The notes: a model not told the origin generated them from the sequence alone. DNA of 10,175 bases from RGIG3994 sp964461635 (GCA_964461635.1 CAYWVC010000048.1:1-10175); one strand, 5' to 3'; shown: positions 1-6,504, counted from the stretch's first letter. A program made the numbers and translations.

Positions 1-22
1 CGCGGGAAAATATTTTAACGAA

Positions 23-61
23 AAACTCCCGCAAACCATTACATACGGCTTGTGGGAGTTT
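23..61. repeat. Hairpin-forming inverted repeat near the left edge
   Basis: Arms at 23-34 and 50-61 pair over 12 bp with one G-T wobble, around a 15-nt loop. Neither strand has a clean run of T directly after the stem, so it is a weak candidate for an intrinsic terminator. The GCGGGA at 2-7 could also pair with TCCCGC at 27-32, which would compete with the main stem. The window edge cuts off the context. It may be part of another dispersed intergenic repeat, or a transcript end for the minus-strand genes to its right. Confidence 0.5.
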
Positions 62-86
62 GGCTTTATAACCGGAAAAAAGACTG

Positions 87-216
87 CTTTTTTGCCTTCC
101 CCGGTGGGGGAAGGTGGCAGCCGAAGGCTGACGGATGAGGTGTCATTCAATACAAAGGTGACTCCTCATCCACCGCTGACGCGGTCCCCCTTCTCCCGCA
201 GGAGAAGGCTTTTATT
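87..216. repeat. Cruciform-like palindromic intergenic repeat (MITE/REP-like)
   Basis: The element is one large imperfect inverted repeat. The arm from about 94 to 145 matches the reverse complement of about 159-210, with GATGAGG at 134-140 facing CCTCATC at 164-170 near the centre. Each arm also folds on itself: CCTTCCCC/GGGGGAAGG at about 96-113, CAGCC/GGCTG at 118-130, CCGC/GCGG at 173-184 and CCTTCTCC/GGAGAAGG at about 189-208. A short A6G/CT6 hairpin lies beside it at 76-93. There is no coding sequence inside. Its form resembles dispersed palindromic elements I know from gut Clostridia, but copy number cannot be judged from one window. It lies immediately 3' of the minus-strand epimerase-like gene, whose stop codon at 212-214 falls at its edge, so it may also end that transcript. 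Confidence 0.7.
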
Positions 217-895
217 TTAAGCGGTTTTTGCGGTTGAAATGAAGGTTCAGCAGGTCCTGCTGCATCGGAACGCCCTTTACCCCGATCGCAAGCTGAAGCA
301 ACTCGGTCTGAAACGCCATTTGCGCGATGCTTTCAAGCACGGTGGCGTATTCGACCGCCTCGGTTACGTCCTTGCCCCAGGCAAAAGGGCTGTTGGAGTG
401 AACGAGCACGGCGTGAATTCGATCGCTGTCGATCTGCGCGAAGGTCTCGGCTATAACGAGCCCCGTGTGGCGCTCGTACTCATCGGCAAGCTCGGTCGGG
501 GTCATCTTGCGTGTGCAGGGAATGATCCCCGGGAAATAGTCGGCGTGTGTCGTGCCGTAGGGCTTTATCCCCCTGCCGGCTTGCGCAAAGGAGGAGGCGT
601 AGACCGAGTGCGTATGCGCGATCCCCCCAACGTTCGGAAAGGCGCGATATATCTCAATATGCGTGGCGGTGTCGACCGAAGGCGGAAGCTTGCCCTCCAC
701 CACCCTGCCGTCAAGGTCCACGACCGGGAGGTCATCGGGGGAGAGCTCACCGTAAGCGACTCCGGTTGGTTTTATCACGACCAGCCCGTGCTCGCGGTCT
801 ATCCCGCTGGCATTTCCGCGTGTGCCGACGACGAGCCCGTGCGCGGCAAGACTGCGGTTCGCCTCAAGCACCTGTTCTTTTAGTTTTTCAAGCAT
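212..895 (-). CDS. araD: L-ribulose-5-phosphate 4-epimerase-like protein (AraD / class II aldolase family), short C-terminus
   Basis: This 227-residue protein aligns throughout with AraD-type enzymes, zinc-dependent cytosolic enzymes that interconvert L-ribulose-5-phosphate and D-xylulose-5-phosphate by a retro-aldol mechanism. Visible landmarks are GNAS (27-30), VIKPTGV (40-46), PSVDTATH (72-79), HTH (94-96), GTTHADYF (114-121), PCTRKMT (126-132) and VLVHSNSPFAWG (163-174). The expected zinc ligands are D75, H94, H96 and H166, and D119 matches the catalytic Asp120 of E. coli AraD. The family tail ending in about AYYGQ, which carries catalytic Tyr229 in E. coli, is absent: the protein ends in NRKNRLK next to the palindromic repeat. 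The second serine of the usual PSSD motif is valine, a variant I believe is common in a related subgroup. The ATG at 893-895 has a GAGGA site about 9 nt upstream. It lies 25 nt after the dehydrogenase gene, probably in the same transcript. The family is secure; the exact substrate and activity are not. Confidence 0.82.
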   Translation of the reverse strand: MLEKLKEQVLEANRSLAAHGLVVGTRGNASGIDREHGLVVIKPTGVAYGELSPDDLPVVDLDGRVVEGKLPPSVDTATHIEIYRAFPNVGGIAHTHSVYASSFAQAGRGIKPYGTTHADYFPGIIPCTRKMTPTELADEYERHTGLVIAETFAQIDSDRIHAVLVHSNSPFAWGKDVTEAVEYATVLESIAQMAFQTELLQLAIGVKGVPMQQDLLNLHFNRKNRLK

Positions 896-920
896 AATTA
901 AGTATCCTCACAATAATATT

Positions 921-2033
921 TCAGGACCGAAGGAAAAGCTCACGGTAGATATCGAGCTTTTCGCTGTCGGAGAGTACGCAGGGGGAGTTCTTGAAATTTT
1001 TCGCGTCCTTGATGAGCTCCACATGGTGGGCGATCTCTGCCTCCGTGAGCGAGAGCTCAACCTTTGCGAGGCTCGGGATAAGGCTTGCGGGCTCGTCGGG
1101 CGAGACCCCGCCGAGAGCATCGCGGCAGAGCGCGTTGACGAGCTCACGACCGTGTGTCGAGCACGATTCGTTCAGCTTGATATAGTGACGGTAAAACACC
1201 GCGCAGGCAAATCCGTGCGGGACACCGTGAAGGGTCGTGAGCGAATAGCCCATAGGGTGAGGGAAGCCCGTCCCGGTCACGCTGATCGCGTGACCCGCCG
1301 CGAATGCCGCGGCTTGCAGGGTAGCGAGCTCGTCGGCATCGAAGGCTTCGTGCGGTCGCTTAATGATACCGTATATGCGCCCGGCGGCAAAGGTCGCCGC
1401 CTCCCGTGAGCCCTCCGTGGCTTTGGGTGACAGGTAAGATTCGACCGAATGGGCAAACGCGTCGAGCGCACAGCTGAGCGCCTGACGGTACGGCAACGTG
1501 GCAAGGTATTGCGGGTCGAGGACTGCAAGCTTGGGGAGCTCGGATGCGAAGGATTTTTTTACCTCTCCTCCGGGAAGGGTCAGTACTCCGGTGGCGTTCG
1601 CCTCGCTTCCGGTACCTGCGGTCGTCGGAATGGCAACGAGCGGCAGGGGAGCGCACGGGCGCTTTGTCGGATCGAAAACGTCCTCGGGCGCGGCGGTCGG
1701 ATTTGTGGCGAAGAGAGCTATTGCCTTAGCCGCGTCGAGCGCGGATCCTCCCCCGATGCCGATAACGAAATCCGCTCCTGCCTCGGCGCAGAGCCTTCCG
1801 CCCTCAAAACAGAGCTCAAGCGGAGGATTCTCTCGGCATCTGTCGAAGAGAGTGTACGCGACGTTGTGATCCCTCAAAATATTCAATACGTCGTCAAGCG
1901 CACCGCAGGCGCGCGCCCCGTGCCTGCCGCATACTATGAATGCGTGCTTGCCGAGGATCGCCGTTGACGGTTCCGACTTCAAACAGCTTTTGCCGACGAT
2001 GCGCGGCGGATTTTTTATATAATCAAGCTCCAT
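921..2033 (-). CDS. Iron-containing alcohol dehydrogenase (group III Fe-ADH)
   Basis: This 370-residue protein is a NAD(P)-dependent oxidoreductase of the iron-dependent alcohol dehydrogenase family, which interconverts alcohols and aldehydes or ketones in the cytosol. The N-terminal nucleotide-binding half shows GIGGGSALDAAKAIAL (92-107) and IPTTAGTGSEA (135-145). The C-terminal metal domain shows DAFAHSVES (191-199), FPHPMGY (257-263) and HGVPHG (269-274), giving D191, H195, H259 and H273 as probable metal ligands. Length is normal for the family. The frame stays open upstream to an ATG at 2115-2117, but that start lies upstream of the predicted promoter and adds residues with no family resemblance. 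The ATG at 2031-2033 has an AGAGG site at normal distance and gives a natural N-terminus (MELDYIKNPP). It is the first gene of a two-gene unit with the AraD-like gene. Which alcohol or aldehyde it uses cannot be read from sequence; lactaldehyde- or polyol-type substrates are possible. Confidence 0.93.
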   Translation of the reverse strand: MELDYIKNPPRIVGKSCLKSEPSTAILGKHAFIVCGRHGARACGALDDVLNILRDHNVAYTLFDRCRENPPLELCFEGGRLCAEAGADFVIGIGGGSALDAAKAIALFATNPTAAPEDVFDPTKRPCAPLPLVAIPTTAGTGSEANATGVLTLPGGEVKKSFASELPKLAVLDPQYLATLPYRQALSCALDAFAHSVESYLSPKATEGSREAATFAAGRIYGIIKRPHEAFDADELATLQAAAFAAGHAISVTGTGFPHPMGYSLTTLHGVPHGFACAVFYRHYIKLNESCSTHGRELVNALCRDALGGVSPDEPASLIPSLAKVELSLTEAEIAHHVELIKDAKNFKNSPCVLSDSEKLDIYRELFLRS

Positions 2034-2064
2034 ATTTTTCCTCTCGGTTGATTTTTCAAGAAGA

Positions 2065-2093
2065 ATTATATCACTGTACGTTGCCGGTGTCAA
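2065..2093 (-). promoter_or_regulatory. Consensus housekeeping promoter for the dehydrogenase-epimerase unit
   Basis: On the minus strand TTGACA (2088-2093) and TATAAT (2065-2070) are both perfect matches and are 17 bp apart. Transcription should start near 2057-2058, leaving a leader of about 25 nt that contains the AGAGG ribosome binding site. The -35 box overlaps one arm of an inverted repeat at 2087-2117. Confidence 0.85.
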
Positions 2094-2117
2094 GAGCCCG
2101 CGACCTTGCGGTGACAC
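2087..2117. promoter_or_regulatory. Possible operator: GTGTCA-N19-TGACAC inverted repeat
   Basis: GTGTCA at 2087-2092 and TGACAC at 2112-2117 are perfect inverted copies, 25 bp between equivalent positions. The left arm lies on the -35 box of the minus-strand promoter, and a small CCGC/GCGG palindrome lies between the arms. The position suits a repressor of the sugar/alcohol genes, but six-base arms can occur by chance and no regulator gene is nearby. Confidence 0.3.
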
Positions 2118-2147
2118 TGTAAATTATGTATGAATTTCAGGGGGGGA

Positions 2148-2176
2148 TTGACAATAAAATATATAATTGATATAAT
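2148..2176 (+). promoter_or_regulatory. Consensus housekeeping promoter for the moxR cluster
   Basis: TTGACA at 2148-2153 and TATAAT at 2171-2176 are perfect matches with a 17-bp AT-rich spacer. The start point should be near 2183-2184, giving a leader of about 25 nt with a GTGGAGG ribosome binding site at 2191-2197. A run of seven G (2140-2146) lies 1 nt before the -35 box. The second promoter of the intergenic region points the other way, with 54 bp between the two -35 boxes. Confidence 0.88.
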
Positions 2177-2207
2177 TTAATTAACAAATTGTGGAGGTTG
2201 AAACCGT

Positions 2208-3146
2208 ATGAAGGTATATGAGCTTGCAAACTCAATAAGCGACAATATCGAGCGCGTGATCTTCGGCAAAAAGAAAGAGATAAAATTGGTGCTGACCGCC
2301 TTCTTTGCCGGCGGGCACGTTTTGCTTGACGATATCCCCGGAACCGGAAAAACGAGCTTGGCACGTGCACTTGCGCGGTCGGTCGGGGCGGATTCGAAGC
2401 GTATCCAATTCACCCCCGATCTGCTGCCGTCCGACGTTACGGGCGTTAATTATTACGATCAGAAGCGCGGTGAATTCACCTTTCGCCGCGGGCCCGTGTT
2501 CACGAATATACTTATAGCCGACGAGATAAACCGTACGACCCCGCGTACTCAATCCGCCCTGCTTGAATGTATGGGTGAGGGACAGGCGACGGTGGACGGG
2601 GTAACGTACCGTCTGGAGGATCCGTTCTTTGTCATAGCGACGCAGAACCCGATAGAGTCGCAGGGGACATTCCCTCTGCCGGAGGCACAGACAGACCGTT
2701 TCCTGATGCGGCTGTCGCTCGGTTATCCCGCACGTGAGGCAGAGCTGCACGTGCTGAGCGGATATATGACCGAGTCGCCCCTTGCCTCGTTGGGGGCGGT
2801 TTGCGGCAAGGAGGATATCGTTGCCGCCTATCCCGAGGTGCGGGCCGTTCACGTAAGCGATAAGATCGCCGATTACATCGTTAAGATAGCCGCCGAGACG
2901 CGCTCCGGCAATCGCATAAGGCTTGGAATGAGCCCGAGGGGAACCCTTGCGCTTATGCGTGCATCGCAGGCTTACGCCGCGATCGAGGGCAGGGATCACG
3001 TTATTCCCGACGACGTGAAGGCGGTCGCGGTGCCGGTTATTTCGCACCGTATAATAACGAAGACGCAAAATACCAGAACGCTTGCAACGACGAACGATGC
3101 CGTGGTCGAGCTTATCCTTGACACGGTGCCGGCACCGATAGACTGA
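2208..3146 (+). CDS. MoxR-family AAA+ ATPase
   Basis: This 312-residue cytosolic ATPase belongs to the MoxR branch of AAA+ proteins, which act as chaperone-like remodelling factors, usually with DUF58 or von Willebrand-type partners encoded beside them. The Walker A motif is at 41-50 (DDIPGTGKTS, K48), Walker B at 101-106 (ILIADE), followed by NRTTPRTQSALLECM. Sensor 1 is IATQNPIE at 143-150, with N147, and FPLPEAQTDRF at 155-165 carries the likely arginine finger R164. The C-terminal lid domain spans about 225-312 and includes GMSPRG. All catalytic landmarks are intact and the length is normal. The ATG has GTGGAGG 10 nt upstream and follows a perfect promoter. It heads a four-gene cluster with a zinc-ribbon membrane protein, a DUF58 protein and a DUF4129-like membrane protein. 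The exact target of the ATPase is unknown. Confidence 0.96.
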   Translation: MKVYELANSISDNIERVIFGKKKEIKLVLTAFFAGGHVLLDDIPGTGKTSLARALARSVGADSKRIQFTPDLLPSDVTGVNYYDQKRGEFTFRRGPVFTNILIADEINRTTPRTQSALLECMGEGQATVDGVTYRLEDPFFVIATQNPIESQGTFPLPEAQTDRFLMRLSLGYPAREAELHVLSGYMTESPLASLGAVCGKEDIVAAYPEVRAVHVSDKIADYIVKIAAETRSGNRIRLGMSPRGTLALMRASQAYAAIEGRDHVIPDDVKAVAVPVISHRIITKTQNTRTLATTNDAVVELILDTVPAPID

Positions 3147-3151
3147 CCGAT

Positions 3152-3802
3152 ATGCGGGGATCTGTGCCGCCCTTCAAGCCCGAGAACCGCGATATCAAGC
3201 GTTACCTTGTATGGCAATACGTCAAGCGGATCCTTTTGACGTCTGCAATATACCTTGCCGTTATCGCGTGTGTCGTGTGGTACTCCCTGTCGGGGACCTC
3301 GGTAAGCACAAGCGGCGCCGTCATTGCCGCCGTGATACTTATCGTCTTTGCAATCGTGCCGTATTTTCTTATTTGGCATAAGTTTTTGTCGGAGAGATCG
3401 GTCTGCGGTCGGCTCGTGAGAAAGAAGTTTTGCAACGAAAGGGAGCTTGAAAAGGGAATACTGACTCACGGGGAGATGATGCAGTATCTCAACAGTAATA
3501 ACGCAAGCTTTGATCGCCATATCGTTTACTTTGTTATCGAGACCGACGGGCGCGAGGTTGAGAAGCGCTTTTACGACGACAGTATGATGGCACCGCTGTT
3601 TTTTGACGGTGATACGGTCTGCTTTCGCCGCGGGCTGAAGGCTCCGTACAATCTTTCGGCGGTGCGGCAGAGCCAATATATTTGCGTCGTCTGCGGCAGG
3701 GTCGTTCCGGATACCGAGACGGTCTGCCCCGTATGCGGACATTCTATAATTACGTTGGACGGACATATTCCGACGTATCACGATGACTGTGATGATGAAT
3801 AA
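3152..3802 (+). CDS. Two-helix membrane protein with C-terminal zinc ribbon, function unknown
   Basis: I do not recognise a named family for this 216-residue protein. It has a short basic N-terminus, two hydrophobic segments at about 28-48 and 55-75, and a soluble remainder. The middle (about 122-165) looks rich in beta strands, with VYFVIETDG and FFDGDTVCFRRG. The C-terminus carries two CxxC pairs, CVVC at 178-181 and CPVC at 192-195, spaced as in a rubredoxin-like zinc ribbon, then an acidic tail (DDCDDE). By the positive-inside rule the basic ends favour both termini in the cytoplasm, so the ribbon probably faces the cytosolic MoxR ATPase. The gene starts 5 nt after the moxR stop without a clear Shine-Dalgarno sequence, so translation is probably coupled. 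Its place between moxR and the DUF58 gene suggests an accessory or adaptor role in that system; this is inference. Confidence 0.88.
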   Translation: MRGSVPPFKPENRDIKRYLVWQYVKRILLTSAIYLAVIACVVWYSLSGTSVSTSGAVIAAVILIVFAIVPYFLIWHKFLSERSVCGRLVRKKFCNERELEKGILTHGEMMQYLNSNNASFDRHIVYFVIETDGREVEKRFYDDSMMAPLFFDGDTVCFRRGLKAPYNLSAVRQSQYICVVCGRVVPDTETVCPVCGHSIITLDGHIPTYHDDCDDE

Positions 3803-3825
3803 ATGAGGTAGGAAGGAGAGCTCGG

Positions 3826-5013
3826 ATGCTTTTTATTGCCCTTCTCGGGGCGACGTTTGCCGTCATAATCGGGGAATATCTGATATATAAAAAATTCGGA
3901 TTCGACGGGATATCTTATTCCGTCTCCTTTGGCGCGGACGAGGTGTTTGAGGGCGACGACGTTTACCTTTACGAGGAGATCACGAACTCCGGGCGGTTGC
4001 CCTTGCCATTCGTAAGAGTCGATACAAATCTGCCCGAGGGCTTAAGGTTCTGTCTGCTTTCCGAGAAGGACGGCAAGGCAAAGACTACGCTCGCCGCCTA
4101 TATACACAGTATTTTTGTGTTGCGTCCCGGTGCAACGGTAAAGCGCCGTTGGCGGGTGCGCTGCCTGACCCGCGGCGAATACAGGCTCGGCGATTCCATC
4201 GTCGGTATTTCCGATCTTATCGGACTTTATCAGATGACGCGCGAGATCGGATCTGACGGCTGTCGCGGCGTTGACCTCACGGTATTGCCTTCGCCCGTGG
4301 ACCTTGAGGATAATTTTACCTCGTCGCGTTATCTCTGCGGCGACGTTATAAGCAACCTGTGCCCGGTGACCGATCCGTTGCGCATTTGCGGTGCGCGCGA
4401 ATACCTTGCGGGCGATCCTATCAACCGAATAAATTGGAAATCCACTGCGGTGCACGGGCGACTTATGGTGAACTTGGAGGAGCGCACCGTCAAGCACCAA
4501 TTCAATATCGTCCTGAATATGAATTCCCGTGAGATCGAGCAGTATCCCGAGCGCCCGTCGGATCCCTTTGCGGTGGAGAAGAGCATTAATACCGTGGCGT
4601 CGATACTTGACCGCGCGGCGACGGAGGATATACCGATACGCATAATCACAAACAATCCTTGTCGGGAAAACGAGCTGTTTCAAAGCGCGGCAGACGATGA
4701 GGTCGGGTCCGGGATTATGGTGAGCGAGCCCTTCCGCGGGCGGGAGGATATGCTTGCGGCGCTGAGGCTCCTCGCCTCGTTGAAGCTTGAGATCTCCGTT
4801 CCCGCCGAAAAAATGATAGATCATATTGCCGCCAACCCCGAGCTTTACCGCGACAGCGAGAACCTTATAATCGTTTCACCCTACATAGATCAGCGTATGC
4901 TGAACCTTTATCCCGTCCTGCGCAAGGAGGGCGTGAACGTTATATATTACGTTACGTCAACGCGGCGCGAGATGATTCTGCCCGAGGACGTGGATATCTA
5001 CTTTACCGTTTGA
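3826..5013 (+). CDS. DUF58-domain protein, partner of the MoxR ATPase
   Basis: This 395-residue protein has one N-terminal hydrophobic segment (about 1-20), then a beta-rich region (about 28-150) with PLPFVRVDTNLPEG and LTRGEYRLGD, and then the DUF58 signature REYLAGDPINRINWKSTA (191-208), in which R191, G196, D197, I202 and W204 follow the family pattern. The remainder resembles a von Willebrand A-like fold, but where a metal-binding DxSxS motif could stand the sequence reads NIVLNMNS, so a metal site there looks degenerate. DUF58 proteins usually occur beside MoxR ATPases and are thought to be membrane-anchored partners or targets; the molecular activity is not established. The ATG at 3826 has AAGGAG at 3813-3818, 7 nt upstream. 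Its stop codon lies 20 nt before the ATG of the next gene, which indicates one transcript. Confidence 0.93.
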   Translation: MLFIALLGATFAVIIGEYLIYKKFGFDGISYSVSFGADEVFEGDDVYLYEEITNSGRLPLPFVRVDTNLPEGLRFCLLSEKDGKAKTTLAAYIHSIFVLRPGATVKRRWRVRCLTRGEYRLGDSIVGISDLIGLYQMTREIGSDGCRGVDLTVLPSPVDLEDNFTSSRYLCGDVISNLCPVTDPLRICGAREYLAGDPINRINWKSTAVHGRLMVNLEERTVKHQFNIVLNMNSREIEQYPERPSDPFAVEKSINTVASILDRAATEDIPIRIITNNPCRENELFQSAADDEVGSGIMVSEPFRGREDMLAALRLLASLKLEISVPAEKMIDHIAANPELYRDSENLIIVSPYIDQRMLNLYPVLRKEGVNVIYYVTSTRREMILPEDVDIYFTV

Positions 5014-5033
5014 AGAAGGAGGACCGAGGTGCT

Positions 5034-6479
5034 ATGACCCGTGCGGAATACAAATACGGGCGTATATACGGTATGGCGGCGTTTATATCCTTCTGGTGTA
5101 TCGTTTATTCGATCACCGTGCCGTTGCTGTTACCGTCGTATTTGCCGGAATACGTTACCGCCCCCGCGGTCTTTCTTATAATGGCTGCGGGATGGTTGAT
5201 ACAAGCCTTTTTCTGCCGCATCAGCCGCTTTGACCGACGGGCGGATAACGGAACGTATGAGAACGACACTCGCTTTTTCAGCATCGGACGCGCGGCATTA
5301 CCTATCGTTACGGCTATTGTCATCGGACTCTTGCTGATCGCACCGTTGAATGAGCTTATCGTGTTCTCGGCAGAGCGTGCCGACGCCTTATATTATCCCG
5401 ACGGTTCGCTGTTGCCGTTTATGTACGGTATGCTCGTGTCTGCACTTCTTATCTGCGGCAGCGTGCTGTGGTTTTATCCGTATGAGCGGTTTGCGAACGT
5501 TAAGTACCCGCTTGTCGGAATCCCCGTTCTTTTCGGAACGTTTATCGTCTCGTCAATCGCCGGTGCGTCCGCCGTGCCGTCGGCACTGTGCCTGCTCGTA
5601 TACTGTATTGTTGTGCTTGTGCTTATGAATCAGGGCAATATCTCGCGCAGATATGCCGGGAACGAGGCGGTCGGCTTTCTGAGCGGACGGGCAAGGATAT
5701 ATAACGCGGCGTTAACGCTGACCTTGCTCGTGTTGCTTGCGGGGATATTTGTTATCCTGTTTGCCGGACTCTCGGGCTTTGCCGTGATCGGGCGGTTCAT
5801 CCTCTTGCTGATTTTGAATCACAGCTCCGGTGACGACACGGATAAGATCGTCGATGATTCGACGTCCGAGTCGGTCGGGTATATCTTCGGGAAGACCGGC
5901 GCGGAGCGCACGTTGAATGAGATTTCGTTCGTCTTTTTGCTCTTGATATTTATCGCGACGGTTATATTCGTTATCTTCAGACGTACAGAGGCAATGAAGT
6001 CGTTCGTCGATGGCTTGAAGAGCTTTTTCGCCGAGCTTTCGGATTTTTTCACCGCACTGTTTGAACGGGACAGGAGGAAAAAGGCTCGGACCGATGAACG
6101 CGTATATTTCAGCTACCGTGACGAGGAGCGTCAGCGCTACCGTCCTTCACGCAGGGCAAAAGGAAACGGTCCTGCGCCGGCGGTGAGCTACGATGACTTC
6201 CGATCCAAGCTCAAAACGATAAACGGGAACCGCGAGAAGCTCGGATATGCCTATTCGACTCTTGTATCGAGGCTGATGGGAGCGGGGAAGTTCATCAAAC
6301 GGTCCGATACCCCACGCCGTATTGCCGAGAAGCTTTCGGCAGACCGTGATTATTCGGATATACGGGGGATCACCGAGACGTTCGAGCTTGTTGCTTATGC
6401 CGACCGAGATCCGGGGGACGAGAGAACTGCCGAGGCACTTGACGTGCTTTGCCGAATGATCCACCGTCATATGGATTGA
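5034..6479 (+). CDS. Multi-pass membrane protein with DUF4129-like C-terminal domain
   Basis: This 481-residue protein has about eight or nine hydrophobic segments (roughly 12-33, 40-60, 88-108, 128-148, 158-178, 183-200, 222-246, 250-262 and 295-315). A basic cytosolic linker follows, with KSFFAELSDFF and RRKKAR, and then a C-terminal helical region of about 120 residues. That tail, with YAYSTLVSRLMGAG, RSDTPRRIAEKL and ITETFELVAYAD, resembles DUF4129, the domain usually attached to membrane transglutaminase-like proteins of MoxR-DUF58 clusters. No transglutaminase domain with its Cys-His-Asp triad is visible. A TTG at 5010 would give eight more residues and overlap the previous stop codon, but the ATG at 5034 is preferred because AAGGAGG at 5016-5022 stands 11 nt before it. 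It is probably an envelope component that works with the MoxR and DUF58 proteins. DUF4129 assignment is by eye. Confidence 0.88.
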   Translation: MTRAEYKYGRIYGMAAFISFWCIVYSITVPLLLPSYLPEYVTAPAVFLIMAAGWLIQAFFCRISRFDRRADNGTYENDTRFFSIGRAALPIVTAIVIGLLLIAPLNELIVFSAERADALYYPDGSLLPFMYGMLVSALLICGSVLWFYPYERFANVKYPLVGIPVLFGTFIVSSIAGASAVPSALCLLVYCIVVLVLMNQGNISRRYAGNEAVGFLSGRARIYNAALTLTLLVLLAGIFVILFAGLSGFAVIGRFILLLILNHSSGDDTDKIVDDSTSESVGYIFGKTGAERTLNEISFVFLLLIFIATVIFVIFRRTEAMKSFVDGLKSFFAELSDFFTALFERDRRKKARTDERVYFSYRDEERQRYRPSRRAKGNGPAPAVSYDDFRSKLKTINGNREKLGYAYSTLVSRLMGAGKFIKRSDTPRRIAEKLSADRDYSDIRGITETFELVAYADRDPGDERTAEALDVLCRMIHRHMD

Positions 6480-6504
6480 CAAAAGGCTCTTGCGGTGCTA
6501 TAAT
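6476..6504 (+). promoter_or_regulatory. Consensus housekeeping promoter for ktrBA, overlapping the upstream stop codon
   Basis: TTGACA at 6476-6481 and TATAAT at 6499-6504 are perfect and 17 bp apart. The TGA stop codon of the DUF4129-like gene (6477-6479) lies inside the -35 box. The start point should be near 6511-6512, giving a leader of under 30 nt, too short for a riboswitch. No terminator hairpin separates this promoter from the upstream cluster, so ktrBA may also be read from the moxR promoter. Confidence 0.85.

Noticed and set aside
1..75. Partial open frame on the minus strand running off the left edge.
   Set aside because: It has no start codon or ribosome binding site and lies over the hairpin at 23-61; more likely intergenic repeat sequence than a gene.
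239..883. Long open frame of 214 codons on the plus strand opposite the AraD-like gene.
   Set aside because: It is antisense to a gene with clear family motifs, shows no recognisable domain and has no ribosome binding site; codon bias of the real gene keeps the frame open.
2034..2117. A 28-residue N-terminal extension of the alcohol dehydrogenase from an ATG at 2115-2117.
   Set aside because: This start lies upstream of the consensus promoter and has no resemblance to the family; the ATG at 2031-2033 has a proper ribosome binding site.
2232..3068. Open frame of 278 codons on the minus strand opposite moxR.
   Set aside because: Antisense to an intact MoxR gene, and the translation is rich in His, Arg and Cys with no domain, as expected of a shadow frame.
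5010..5033. TTG start overlapping the DUF58 stop codon for the DUF4129-like gene.
   Set aside because: The strong AAGGAGG site lies downstream of that TTG and points to the ATG at 5034.
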